Positions 36,259-45,080 of a stretch of 64,000 nucleotides of DNA are shown here, piece by piece. The stretch is from an uncultured Clostridia bacterium (lineage in GTDB: Bacteria; Bacillota; Clostridia; Lachnospirales; Anaerotignaceae), in NCBI GenBank assembly GCA_944384265.1, contig CALWSR010000014.1:1-64000 (forward strand), given 5' to 3'. The translations under genes were made by a program, and so were the position numbers. The notes below the pieces were generated by a model. That model saw only the letters and a list, made by a program, of their open reading frames with translations. It was not told the DNA's origin and ran no database searches. Position 1 is the stretch's first letter. Each line of letters starts with the position of its first letter.

Positions 36259-37128
36259 TTATTTTGTTATAATTTCTGCCCCATTTTCTGTAATGGCAAC
36301 GGTATATTCCCATTGTGCAGACAATGCCCCATCCTCTGTATAAATGGTCCAGCCGTTTTTTGCATCCTGGTATACTTCTGCTGTGCCTGCATTTATCATA
36401 GGCTCCACTGTAATCACCATTCCCGGCACCAAAAGCATACCTGTGTTTGGCTTTCCTATATGGCATACATAAGGCTCCTCATGAAATGCCAATCCAACAC
36501 CATGGCCTCCAATGTTTTCCACCACAGCATATCCGTTTTTTACTGCAATACTGTTGACAGCATATCCAATGTCCCCCAAAAATCCCCAAGGCTTCACTGC
36601 GGCCACACCGGCGTCAAGGCATTGCTTTGTCACCTCCACAAGCCTTTTTGCCTCAGGAGATACTTCTCCAATGCAAAACATACGAGAAGCGTCTGCATAG
36701 TATCCATCTAATATGGTGGTTACATCTACATTGATAATATCTCCCTTTTGCAATACTCTGTTTTTGTCCGGTATGCCGTGGCAAACCTCCTCATTGATGG
36801 ATGTGCAGACACTTTTTGGAAATCCTTTATAATGCAGCGGAGCAGGTATGCCTCCGTGGGATATGGTATACTCATGTACCAATGTGTTAATTTCTTCTGT
36901 GGTCATGCCTTCTTTTATGTTTTCCGCCACAAAATCCAGCACTGCAGTGTTGAGCCTTCCGCTTTTTCGTATGCCCTCCATCTGCTCAGGTGTTTTAATA
37001 ATTTTGTGAGGCGGCGTCAATATTCCCTTTTGTTTCATTTCCTCCAATTTTTCATCAAATGCCAAATGGCAGGATTTATATTTTTTATGGCTTCCGCACC
37101 AGCAAATGTCATTTCTGCCTAATTTCAT
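36259..37128 (-). CDS. map: Methionine aminopeptidase, type I, with N-terminal SEC-C motif
   Basis: 289 residues. The first 25 residues are a zinc-binding SEC-C motif (GRNDICWCGSHKKYKSCH), as in the longer MAP type Ib-like variants and SecA tails; the rest is the pita-bread aminopeptidase that removes initiator methionine. The five metal ligands are visible: Asp in NVDVT, Asp in YYADASRMF, His in GGHGVG, Glu in TVEPM and Glu in QWEYT; the substrate-gating His is in HYKGFPKS. Not next to ribosomal genes, so it is probably an additional copy alongside a housekeeping map elsewhere (inference). Confidence 0.93.
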   Translation of the reverse strand: MKLGRNDICWCGSHKKYKSCHLAFDEKLEEMKQKGILTPPHKIIKTPEQMEGIRKSGRLNTAVLDFVAENIKEGMTTEEINTLVHEYTISHGGIPAPLHYKGFPKSVCTSINEEVCHGIPDKNRVLQKGDIINVDVTTILDGYYADASRMFCIGEVSPEAKRLVEVTKQCLDAGVAAVKPWGFLGDIGYAVNSIAVKNGYAVVENIGGHGVGLAFHEEPYVCHIGKPNTGMLLVPGMVITVEPMINAGTAEVYQDAKNGWTIYTEDGALSAQWEYTVAITENGAEIITK

Positions 37129-37361
37129 ATTTTTTATCCACTCCTTTCATTTCTTTTCTATGATACCACAGCCGCACTGACTTGTTAAGCAAAACAAAAA
37201 AATTTTACCAAATACTAAAATTATGCTATACTATAAAAAAGAAAACATGGTTTTATGGTTTTTTTCATATGATATAATATTATCATATTTGCTTTGTTTT
37301 CTCATTTCAAATAATAGATATGAAATTTTCTATCTTTTTTTACAAAAAGGAGTGAAGCTCT

Positions 37362-37970
37362 ATGAAAAAAAATTTTGTCATTACCATCGGCAGACAATAT
37401 GGCAGCGGCGGCAGAAACATTGGCCAAAAGCTGGCTCAGGCTCTTCAAATTCCTTGCTATGATAAAGAGCTGCTTACCATTGCAGCAAAAGAAAGCGGCT
37501 TTTCAGAAGAAATTTTGCGTACCATGGATGAAAAACCCACAGGCAGCTTTTTATATTCTCTGGTGGCCGGTACATATGGAGGCAGTCAGCTTCCTCTCAA
37601 CCATAAGCTTTTCCTTGCTCAGTTTGAAGCAATCCGTAATATTGCATCCAAAAATTCCTGTGTCATCATTGGTCGCTGTGCAGATTATGCTTTAGAGGAT
37701 TATGATGTAAACTGTATCAGTGTATTCATTCATGGAGATTTGAAAAAAAGGGTAGAATATGCTGTGAAGGAATATGGCATTGCAGCAGAAAAAGCCGAAG
37801 ATACTGTTTGTAAAACAGATAAACAGCGTGCCAGCTATTACGGTTTTTATGCCGGCAAAAAATGGGGTGCCATTGACCACTATGACATTGCATTAGATAG
37901 CAGCAGGCTGGGCATTGATACAACGGTGGAGCTGATTAAGCAGTGTGTTTGTCTGATGAATTATCAATAA
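37362..37970 (+). CDS. Cytidylate kinase-like family protein
   Basis: 202 residues. P-loop kinase fold with ITIGRQYGSGGRNIGQKLA at the N-terminus in the style of the Cytidylate_kin2 family, where the GKGT-type Walker A is relaxed to GSGGRNIG. VIIGRCADYAL (about 105-115) and the ERxxxR-like HGDLKKRVEYAV helix match the nucleotide-binding part. The substrate is not established for this family; it should not be assumed to be the essential Cmk. A GGAG ribosome site precedes the ATG and a terminator follows directly. Confidence 0.85.
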   Translation: MKKNFVITIGRQYGSGGRNIGQKLAQALQIPCYDKELLTIAAKESGFSEEILRTMDEKPTGSFLYSLVAGTYGGSQLPLNHKLFLAQFEAIRNIASKNSCVIIGRCADYALEDYDVNCISVFIHGDLKKRVEYAVKEYGIAAEKAEDTVCKTDKQRASYYGFYAGKKWGAIDHYDIALDSSRLGIDTTVELIKQCVCLMNYQ

Positions 37971-37977
37971 TGGTTTT

Positions 37978-38011
37978 AGAACTTGTAGCTTTTGTTACAA
38001 GTTCTTTTTTG
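37978..38011 (+). terminator. Terminator of the cytidylate kinase-like gene
   Basis: AGAACTTGTA / TACAAGTTCT stem with an eight-base loop followed by TTTTT, ten bases past the stop codon. Confidence 0.9.
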
Positions 38012-38547
38012 TATCAATCAAATCACACATAAAACACATCCCCCGGCTTTTTCATATAATGCCATAGGCTCTTGGTTTCTGCCCCCATCTGCCCACTGGG
38101 CTTCTGTCACCTGCTGCCCTTATATGATGCCAGTGTTCCTTATTCCTCCGGTTGGTATTGTTTCATTGATTTGCTATATACTTTTCTATGCTTTGCTGCT
38201 GTATCTCCCATCCTATTTTCACCACGCCATATCTAAATATTGCAAAACTGCTCCTATTCCCTACTGCTGCGCATCTCATAAAAACAGATATGCTTATTTT
38301 TCATCAGTATATGTATCACAGACATACTTCCTTACTTTTTCTACCCATACAACCTTTTTACCCCCTCTTTATATTGTGGCAATAAAATATTTTTTGGGCG
38401 ATACACCACTTTGTATGCCATAAACGATGTATCTACCTTATTAACACATAGCAAGCTTTTCTTTGCTATACTTTTGGAACTGTTTTTTGATAGTCAAAAG
38501 GTATTTTTGCTTCTGCCTCAAAACCAAAAGGCCTTCTTTATAGCTGA
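38012..38547. other. Non-coding or decayed region before the IS200 pair
   Basis: No intact gene. Several frames of the plus and minus strands have moderately protein-like stretches (for example EAQWADGGRNQEPMALYEK on the minus strand near 38060-38120), interrupted by stops, which may be an old gene relic. I cannot assign it. Confidence 0.35.
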
Positions 38548-39225
38548 CTTTTCCTATGGAGATATAGACCTCTCTTCCTTGCATAATGCATAAAACCTTT
38601 GCCTGCTACCCATTGGTTATTTTAGTATGAATTGTTTCCCTAATTTATTTTCCTTTCATTGTTTTCCTCAATTTGGCTCTCGTTTTTTTATTGTACCTAC
38701 ATCATATTCCCTGTACCGGAACGCTCCATTTCTGTATTTGCTCCTACAACATTGCTGCACTTCCTCCCATAAGGTTTGATATGCTCAACTTTGGCAGTAC
38801 TTCTGGCAGCATATGGTATGCCTTAAGCACACTTGTGCTTCTATTATATTTATTTTCTTCATATTTTTACTGCTTCTTTCTTTTTATTTTTGTAAAATAT
38901 CCTTCTGCCATCTTTGTAGACAAACACAATATGATATTTGCCATTTCTGCTGCTCTGTGATAACCTATGTATATCATTCAGACTCATTTTGAATGACCTT
39001 CGATTTTTCTATGCAGTTGGCAGTTATAATCCAAAGGAGTTTTTTCTCTCTCCCATCGCCAGAAGACTTTTCTGGGAGCTGTTGCAAAATGAAATTGCAG
39101 TAGCGGCTTGCACAAAAAATTTTTGAAAATAATAGAAAACCGGCTGTTTTCTGAGTGGAATTTTCTCAAAAATCAACCGTTTTTTGTATACTGTTATTTC
39201 ATACAACAGCCCCTTCTCCATACAA
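38548..39225 (-). mobile_element. Decayed IS200-type element, copy 1 (interrupted by a MITE)
   Basis: Parallels copy 2 from TTTTCCTATG to TTCTCCATACAA: shared landmarks include CTTGCRTAATGCRTAAAAC, CTGCTACCC, GCACACTTGTGCTTCTAT (minus-strand part of the transposase), ACACAATATGRTATTTGC, TGTGATAACCTAT and TTGGCAGT. Many substitutions and deletions leave no open transposase frame. The right-end hairpin has been replaced by the 140-bp MITE at 39074-39213, after which the IS right-end bases TTCTCCATACAA remain. Confidence 0.75.
39074..39213 (+). mobile_element. 140-bp MITE-like palindromic element, copy 3, inside IS200 copy 1
   Basis: GGGAGCTGTTGCAAAATGAAAT at the left and ATTTCATACAACAGCCCC at the right form inverted ends of about 18 bases. 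The central hairpin AAAACCGGCTGTTTTCTGAGT...AAAAATCAACCGTTTTTT is slightly degenerate. Its position within the right end of the degraded IS gives clear boundaries. Confidence 0.8.
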
Positions 39226-39924
39226 GTAAGCAACCACCAGACAATCTGGTGGTTTTTCCTATGCGGGCATAGCCCTCTGTTCCTTGCGTAATGCGTAAAA
39301 CGCATAACAACTGCCTGCCAACTGCATAAAACCTCTACCTGCTACCCGTTCAACGGGTTATTTTAATGTTAATTGTTCTCCTAATATATCTTCCTCTAGT
39401 TGTTTCCTGATATATTCCGCAATTCGGCTCTCATTTTTTCCTACCGTATCTACATAATATCCCCTGCACCAGAATTCTCTATTTCATATTTTAATTCGCC
39501 GAATTGCTCATACAGCATCGTTGCACTTTTGCCTTTTAAGTATCCCATAAAACTTGATTCACTTAATTTTGGTGGTATCTCTAATAACATATGGATATGA
39601 TCGGGACACACTTGTGCTTCTATGATATTTACCCCTTTCCATTCACATAATTTCCTTAGTATTTTCTCTACTTCTTCTTTTTTATTTTTATAAAATACCA
39701 TTCTTCTATATTTTGGTGCAAACACAATATGGTATTTGCAATTCCAGCTAGTATGTGATAACCTATTTATATCATTAAGACCCATTCTTAATGACCTCCT
39801 TTCGATTTCTCTGTGCAGTTGGCAGACCGCACTTTTATTATAATCGAAAGGAGTTTTTCTGTCTGCCTCATCGCCGGAAGGCTTTTTTGAACCACGCAAC
39901 TATTGCGTGGTTTTCTCCATACAA
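39226..39924 (-). mobile_element. IS200/IS605-type element, copy 2
   Basis: About 700 bases holding a single tnpA. Subterminal hairpins have identical geometry: AACCACCAGA/TCTGGTGGTT with a CAA loop at the left (39232-39254) and AACCACGCAA/TTGCGTGGTT with a CTA loop at the right (39890-39912), as expected for single-strand HUH transposition. The right edge TTCTCCATACAA also ends copy 1 at 39214-39225, so copy 2 sits directly behind copy 1. No tnpB is present. Confidence 0.8.
39365..39785 (-). pseudogene. tnpA: IS200-type Y1 transposase tnpA, frameshifted
   Basis: Starts MGLNDINRLSHTSWNCKYHIVFAPKYRR at 39785 (first 20 residues given in part) with an AGGAGG site. The HUH metal motif is intact (DHIHMLLEIPP). 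After KYEIE the frame runs into an early stop, but the next frame continues NREFWCRGYYVDTVGKNE, which holds the catalytic tyrosine, and on to GEQLTLK-stop at about 39365. A single missing base near 39465 (a G in the TATGAAATAG stretch) accounts for the break. As it stands the transposase lacks its nucleophile. Confidence 0.85.
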
Positions 39925-39956
39925 AAAGGCAGTCTTAAAATAAGACTGCCTTTTGA
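39922..39956 (-). terminator. Terminator of the acd-etfBA operon
   Basis: AAAAGGCAGTCTTA / TAAGACTGCCTTTTT with a short loop, T-rich on the minus exit side, about 50 bases past the etfA stop and immediately next to the IS right end. Confidence 0.88.
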
Positions 39957-40004
39957 TGTTACACCGTTTGGACACAATTTCTATTTTTAAAATACTGTTT
40001 TAAA

Positions 40005-41057
40005 TTATTGAGCAGCTTTTTCAGCTTTTGCTTTTCTGATAGCATCTGCCAATTTAGGAAGGATAACTTTTACATCCCCAACAATACCTAAATCGGAAAC
40101 ATCAAATATCGCTGCTGTATCATTTTTGTTGATGGAAATAACAAGCTCAGAGCCTTCCATACCGGCAACGTGCTGAATTGCACCGGAGATACCGCAAGCA
40201 AGATACAGGTCAGGTCTAACTGTTTTACCTGTCTGACCAACCTGACGGTCTTTTTCAATCCAGCCGGCGTCAACGCAGGCTCTGGAAGAACCAACCTCTG
40301 CACCAAGTGCGTCAGCTACATCTCTTACCAAATCGAAGCCTTCTGGGCCGCCAATACCACGACCGCCGGAAACAATGAGTTTTGCTTCTGTCAAGTCGAT
40401 AGATTTCTTTTCCGCTTTTACAACTTCCAAAATTTCAACATTCATATCTGCTTCTGTAAAAGCAATGTCCATTTTGATTACTTCGCCTGTTCTGGATTCG
40501 TCTTTTGCGATTCTCTTCATAACGCCGGGACGAACAGTTGCCATTTGAGGTTTTGTTCTTGGGCACATCAATGTAGCCATCAGATTACCGCCAAATGCAG
40601 GACGTGTCATAAGCAATGCTCTTGTTGGGTCTTCGCAGCCCATGGATTTTTCTTTTTCAAATTCTTCTTCAGTTTTAGCCATTCTTAAACCTGTGCAGTC
40701 AGCCACAAGACCTGTTCTCACACGGCTTGCAAGTCTGGGAGCAACGTCACGGCCAATGGAAGATGCACCAAAGAGCATAATTTCAGGTTCATATTTTTTT
40801 ACAACCTCTGTAAGTGCTTTTGTATATGGCTCTGTTACATATTCTTTCAAATAAGGATGTTGGATTAAAATAACTTTATCAGCACCAAAGTGGAACAATT
40901 TGTTTACTTCGCCTTCCACACCGTCGCCAAGCAATACAGCAACTACGTCGTCTTTCAAATCTTCTTTCAGTCTTGTAGCCTCGCCAATCAGCTCAAGTCC
41001 AACGTTTTGTACTTTTCCGCTTCTTTGTTCAACTACTACATATATACCTTTACTCAT
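40005..41057 (-). CDS. etfA: Electron transfer flavoprotein, alpha subunit
   Basis: 350 residues. The C-terminal FAD-binding domain is unmistakable: GGRGIGGPEGFDLV, then SRACVDAGWIEKDRQVGQTGKTV and PDLYLACGISGAIQH. The N-terminal half is the adenine-nucleotide-like domain. With EtfB it passes electrons from NADH to the acyl-CoA dehydrogenase encoded upstream. In C. propionicum the Etf is a tight part of acryloyl-CoA reductase; whether this one bifurcates electrons to ferredoxin cannot be decided here. Last gene of a three-gene operon. Confidence 0.95.
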   Translation of the reverse strand: MSKGIYVVVEQRSGKVQNVGLELIGEATRLKEDLKDDVVAVLLGDGVEGEVNKLFHFGADKVILIQHPYLKEYVTEPYTKALTEVVKKYEPEIMLFGASSIGRDVAPRLASRVRTGLVADCTGLRMAKTEEEFEKEKSMGCEDPTRALLMTRPAFGGNLMATLMCPRTKPQMATVRPGVMKRIAKDESRTGEVIKMDIAFTEADMNVEILEVVKAEKKSIDLTEAKLIVSGGRGIGGPEGFDLVRDVADALGAEVGSSRACVDAGWIEKDRQVGQTGKTVRPDLYLACGISGAIQHVAGMEGSELVISINKNDTAAIFDVSDLGIVGDVKVILPKLADAIRKAKAEKAAQ

Positions 41058-41105
41058 TGTAGGGTTCTCCTCCTTATACTAATTCTAACGATTTTCGTTT
41101 CTGGA

Positions 41106-41900
41106 TTAAATAATGAATTTTTCTTCCAATTTGTCAACAATTGCTTTTACAGCCTGTTCAGCAGACAAATCTTTGAGGATTGTACCAGCGCCCTTTACTT
41201 CTTTTGTGAAGGACTGGTAAACGTTTGTTGGTGAACCCTTCAAGCCAATCATATCAAGCTCAAGGTTATCTTTCAAATCTTCAAATCCAAGAATTTTGAT
41301 TTCTTTTTCATATGCTTCTACAACGCCTTTAACGCTCATGTATCTTGGCTGAGCCAATTCAGCGATTGCTGTCAAAAGGCAAGGAGTTTTGATTTTGATG
41401 ATGTGGTATCCATCTTCAAACTGTCTTTTTACAACAACATGGTCTTCTGCCACTTCACGGATTTCTTCCACATAAGAAACCTGAGGAACACCGATTTTTT
41501 CACCAATCTGTGGACCAACCTGTGCTGTGTCACCATCAATAGCCTGACGTCCTGTGATGATGATGTCATATTCTAATGTATTTAATGCTGCTGCCAAAAT
41601 ACCGGATGTAGCATATGTATCAGAACCACCAAATTCTCTGCCAGAAACAAGTATTGCTTCGTCACAACCCATAGCCAGTGCTTCTCTCAAAGCAACGTCT
41701 GCCTGTGGAGGTCCCATGGATACAACAGTTACTGTGCTGCCAGCCATTTTTTCTTTTAATTGCAGTGCAGCTTCAATGCCTGTTTTGTCATCTGGGTTGA
41801 TGATGCTAGGAACGCCATCTCTAATCAGAGTGCCTGTTTTTGGGTCGATTTTTACTTCAACTGTGTCTGGTACTTGTTTAATACATACAACGATTTTCAT
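41106..41900 (-). CDS. etfB: Electron transfer flavoprotein, beta subunit
   Basis: 264 residues from MKIVVCIKQVPDT, a family-typical start, with a GGAGA site; the open frame extends 19 codons further without a site. The nucleotide-binding motifs TVVSMGPPQADVALREALAMGCD and ITGRQAIDGDTAQVGPQIGE are intact. The second site in EtfB of bifurcating enzymes is a further FAD, which cannot be judged from primary sequence by eye. Between acd and etfA in the operon. Confidence 0.95.
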   Translation of the reverse strand: MKIVVCIKQVPDTVEVKIDPKTGTLIRDGVPSIINPDDKTGIEAALQLKEKMAGSTVTVVSMGPPQADVALREALAMGCDEAILVSGREFGGSDTYATSGILAAALNTLEYDIIITGRQAIDGDTAQVGPQIGEKIGVPQVSYVEEIREVAEDHVVVKRQFEDGYHIIKIKTPCLLTAIAELAQPRYMSVKGVVEAYEKEIKILGFEDLKDNLELDMIGLKGSPTNVYQSFTKEVKGAGTILKDLSAEQAVKAIVDKLEEKFII

Positions 41901-41953
41901 TATAGTTCTCCTTCCGAATTTTTCATATTTCGTTTCTGACTGACGATTGTCTA

Positions 41954-43093
41954 TCAAACCTTCATTGAGCCGGAGATAATCATCTTCATAGCTTCAGAAG
42001 TACCTTCATAGATTTCTGTAATTTTAGCATCTCTCATTGCTCTTTCTACTGGATATTCACGGCAATATCCGTAACCGCCAAGAAGCTGTACGCAAACTCT
42101 TGTCACTTCGTTTGCCACTTCAGAAGCAAACAATTTGCACATTGCTGCCAATGGAGCATAGTTTTCATGGTTGTCTTTTGCAGTTGCTGCTCTCCAAACC
42201 ATCAATCTGGCAGCATCTACCTTTGTTTGGCATTCAGCCAGCTTAAACTGTGTGTTCTGATATTTGTTGATTGTTCTGCCGCCTTGTTTTCTTTCTTTTA
42301 CATATTTGAGTGCTTCATCAATGGCACCCTGTGCAATACCCACAGATTGCGCACCAATACCAATACGTCCGCCGCCCAAAGCTGTCATGGCAATTTTGTA
42401 GCCCTGTCCTTCTTTTCCAAGGAGTCTGTTTGCAGGCACTTTTACGTTTTCATATGTAACAGCACAGTTAGAAGCGGCTCTGATACCCATACGCTCAATG
42501 TTGTCGCTTACAGAAAGTCCTGGCATATCTCTGTCCAGTATAAATGCAGACATACCTCTTGAGCCTTTGGATTTGTCTGTCAGTGCAAATACAATAAATG
42601 TATCAGCAAAGCCGGAGTTTGTTGTAAACATTTTTGAACCATTGATAATGTAGTAGTCGCCTTCTTTATCAGCTGTTGTCTGTACACCAGAAGCATCTGT
42701 ACCAGCGTTTGGCTCTGTTAAACCAAAGCAGCCAACCTTTCTGCCATCGATTAATGGTCTTAAAAATTCCTGTTTCTGTTCTTCTGTACCAAATTCATTG
42801 ATACATGGGCAGCAAAGGGATGTATGCACAGAAAGTGTGATACCTGTGGAAGCGTCTATTTTGGACATTTCTTCCATTGCCAATGTATATGTCAATACAT
42901 CAGCACCCTGTCCGCCGTACTCTCTGGAGTAAGGAATACCGAAAGCACCGATTTTCTGAAGCTTTGCAACTAATTCCTGTGAATATTCCTCAGCTTCGTC
43001 CATATCCTTTGCGATTGGTTTAATTTCTGTTTCAGCGAAGTTTCTGAACAATTCTTGCTGTAACAACTGTGCTTTTGTTAATTTGAAATCCAT
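41954..43093 (-). CDS. Acyl-CoA dehydrogenase, probable acryloyl-CoA reductase subunit
   Basis: 379-residue FAD acyl-CoA dehydrogenase. Signatures: FGLTEPNAGTDASG, and near the C-terminus QLLGGYGYCREYPVERAMRDAKI then TEIYEGTSE, whose glutamate is the catalytic base of short-chain enzymes. Physically linked to etfBA. The family also includes butyryl-CoA dehydrogenases; the nearby lactoyl-CoA dehydratase/pct genes favour acryloyl-CoA to propionyl-CoA. Expression starts from a good promoter about 160 bases upstream (43255-43284). Confidence 0.9.
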   Translation of the reverse strand: MDFKLTKAQLLQQELFRNFAETEIKPIAKDMDEAEEYSQELVAKLQKIGAFGIPYSREYGGQGADVLTYTLAMEEMSKIDASTGITLSVHTSLCCPCINEFGTEEQKQEFLRPLIDGRKVGCFGLTEPNAGTDASGVQTTADKEGDYYIINGSKMFTTNSGFADTFIVFALTDKSKGSRGMSAFILDRDMPGLSVSDNIERMGIRAASNCAVTYENVKVPANRLLGKEGQGYKIAMTALGGGRIGIGAQSVGIAQGAIDEALKYVKERKQGGRTINKYQNTQFKLAECQTKVDAARLMVWRAATAKDNHENYAPLAAMCKLFASEVANEVTRVCVQLLGGYGYCREYPVERAMRDAKITEIYEGTSEAMKMIISGSMKV

Positions 43094-43123
43094 TTAATAT
43101 TCCTCCTATATGTTTAATAAATT

Positions 43124-43156
43124 TTAAATAACAGGCTTGCTGTCCGCCGGCTATTT
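43124..43156 (-). promoter_or_regulatory. Hairpin in the acd leader
   Basis: AAATAGCCGGC pairs with GCCTGTTATTT (one mismatch, one G-U) just before the ribosome site of the acyl-CoA dehydrogenase gene. No T-run follows, so it is not an intrinsic terminator; it may affect translation or mRNA stability. Confidence 0.4.
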
Positions 43157-43254
43157 AACTAAAACTGACCTGATTGCTTTGGCATACGCCTCAAAAAAAA
43201 GAGGTCTTTGACAATGGTTCTTTTTTATGAAAGAAATACAGTGTCCTTACAAAG

Positions 43255-43284
43255 ACTATACCATGTTTGTTTAAATTTTGTCAA
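43255..43284 (-). promoter_or_regulatory. Promoter of the acd-etfBA operon
   Basis: Minus-strand TTGACA (43284-43279), 18-base spacer ending ATGG, TATAGT (43260-43255). Confidence 0.75.
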
Positions 43285-43738
43285 CATATTTATCAACAAA
43301 CATACCATAAAAAACCCTGATATTTCATCACAATGACACAAAATACACAACATTGTTTGTGACATATTTCTTTTTGTCTATTGTTTCAAAAAAAGCCTCT
43401 TTTTTTTCAAAAAACACCTCTGCTGACAAAATCTCTTTTATAAAAGCAACTTTTTTCAACTGTTTTCACAAAAAAAATTCTATCTGTTCTCACAAAAATA
43501 ACTTTGCATGATTTCTAAATTGTGCTTTCAAAAAAATGCAAAATATTTTGTATGCGAACTATTAGGGATAAAAACAACACACAATTTTTTTTAATTTTGT
43601 GTGCATATTGTTTTTTTCTTACACTCCTACTTTACACCATTGTCATTTATCTGTCAATATATTTATGAAAAATTCCTTTCTTTTGTATGTTTTTACTTCC
43701 ATATTTTGTAAAAATTCTGCCTTCCTTCCTTTTTTTCT
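43285..43738. other. A+T-rich intergenic region between acd and clpX
   Basis: About 450 bases without a gene. A hairpin at 43574-43612 (ACACACAATTTT...AATTTTGTGTG followed by TTGTTTTTTT) could stop plus-strand transcription, but no gene leads into it. Confidence 0.5.
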
Positions 43739-43779
43739 AAAAAAATAACCTCCAAAATCCATTTGAAGGTTATTTTTAC
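43739..43779 (-). terminator. Terminator of the clp operon
   Basis: AAAATAACCT / AGGTTATTTTT stem with a 15-base loop and T-run on the minus side, just past the clpX stop. Confidence 0.85.
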
Positions 43780-43783
43780 CATT

Positions 43784-45067
43784 TTATGAAATGCTTTCCT
43801 TTTGCTGTTTTTGTTTTCTGATTCTCTGTATAGGCTCTCTGTTATAGTTATATACATACTCTGCCGGTTTATGGTGCAGCACCACATCTTCTGTAATCAC
43901 ACATTTTTCAATGTTTGGCTCTGTGGGAATTTCATACATAATCCCGCTCATAAATGCTTCCATAATAGAGCGCAGGCCTCTTGCACCGGTTTCCCTTTCC
44001 ATGGCTTGCTTTGCCACAGCTTTTAATGCCTCTTGTTTAAATTCCAAATAAACATTATCCAGCTCAAAAAGGTATTCATATTGTTTTGTCAAAGCATTTT
44101 TTGGTTCTGTCAAAATACGCACCAAGGCCTCTTCGTCCAAATTATCCAATGTGACAATCACAGGCAAACGCCCTATAAACTCCGGTATCAATCCAAATTT
44201 CAGCAAATCCTGAGGCATCAAGTGCTTCAAAAGCTCTCCTGTTTTCTTTTCTGATTTGCTTTGTACTGCGGCACCAAATCCAATGACCTTTTCGTTGAGT
44301 CTGCTTTGCAGTATTTTTTCAATGCCGCCAAAAGCACCGCCGCAAATAAAGAGTATGTTTGTAGTATCAATTTGTATAAATTCCTGATGGGGATGTTTTC
44401 TGCCTCCCTGAGGGGGAACACTGGCAACGGTGCCTTCCAATATTTTCAGCAGTGCCTGCTGCACCCCTTCCCCGCTCACATCTCTTGTAATGGATGGATT
44501 TTCAGATTTTCTTGTAATTTTGTCAATCTCATCAATGTATATAATGCCTCTTTCTGCCCTTTCAATGTCATAATCTGCCGCCTGTATCAGCTTCAGCAGT
44601 ATGTTTTCCACATCCTCCCCCACATATCCTGCTTCTGTCAAAGAAGTGGCATCGGCAATGGCAAAAGGTACATTCAGCAGTCTTGCCAGGGTTTGGGCAA
44701 GCAATGTCTTTCCTGTTCCCGTAGGTCCCACCATCAGCACATTACTTTTTTGCAGCTCCACATCGTCTGCCTTTTCATCTGTCAGTATTCTTTTGTAATG
44801 GTTGTATACTGCAACAGAAAGCACCTTTTTGGCCTCATCCTGCCCCACTACATATTCATCCAGTATGGCTTTTATTTCCTTTGGCTTTGGCATTTCCATA
44901 TGCTCAGGACGGTTTGCCAAAACATCATACTCCTCTGCCACAATATCGGTACAAAGCCCAACACACTCATCACATATATATACATTTGGTCCGGCAATCA
45001 GCTTGCGCACTTGGTCCTGTGGTTTGCCGCAGAAGGAGCATCTCAGTTGCTTTTTTTCTTCTGACAT
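43784..45067 (-). CDS. clpX: ATP-dependent Clp protease ATP-binding subunit ClpX
   Basis: 427-residue AAA+ unfoldase that recognises substrates and feeds ClpP. N-terminal zinc domain with CSFCGK and CDEC (residues ~10-38), Walker A GPTGTGKT, Walker [10 protein letters not shown], the pore loop YVGEDVE, the IGF loop VIGFGA that docks ClpP, and sensor-2 GARGLR. It follows clpP by 13 bases in the conserved tig-clpP-clpX order. Confidence 0.97.
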   Translation of the reverse strand: MSEEKKQLRCSFCGKPQDQVRKLIAGPNVYICDECVGLCTDIVAEEYDVLANRPEHMEMPKPKEIKAILDEYVVGQDEAKKVLSVAVYNHYKRILTDEKADDVELQKSNVLMVGPTGTGKTLLAQTLARLLNVPFAIADATSLTEAGYVGEDVENILLKLIQAADYDIERAERGIIYIDEIDKITRKSENPSITRDVSGEGVQQALLKILEGTVASVPPQGGRKHPHQEFIQIDTTNILFICGGAFGGIEKILQSRLNEKVIGFGAAVQSKSEKKTGELLKHLMPQDLLKFGLIPEFIGRLPVIVTLDNLDEEALVRILTEPKNALTKQYEYLFELDNVYLEFKQEALKAVAKQAMERETGARGLRSIMEAFMSGIMYEIPTEPNIEKCVITEDVVLHHKPAEYVYNYNREPIQRIRKQKQQKESIS

Positions 45068-45080
45068 GGTTTCATCTCCT

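Noticed and set aside
37362-37970. Assignment as the essential cytidylate kinase (cmk)
   Set aside because: The Walker A is relaxed and the sequence belongs to the cytidylate kinase-like family of unknown substrate.
38060-38550. Possible decayed gene left of the IS200 pair
   Set aside because: Some protein-like stretches, but too many stops and no family resemblance to name it.
39232-39254. Left hairpin of IS200 copy 2 considered as an ordinary terminator
   Set aside because: Its stem and loop geometry is matched by the hairpin at the other end of the element, so a transposon end is the better explanation.
41954-43093. Assignment as butyryl-CoA dehydrogenase (bcd)
   Set aside because: Cannot be excluded from sequence, but no thiolase, crotonase or hydroxybutyryl-CoA dehydrogenase genes accompany it, while lcd/pct do.
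43574-43612. Hairpin considered as terminator of a plus-strand gene
   Set aside because: No plus-strand gene leads to it.
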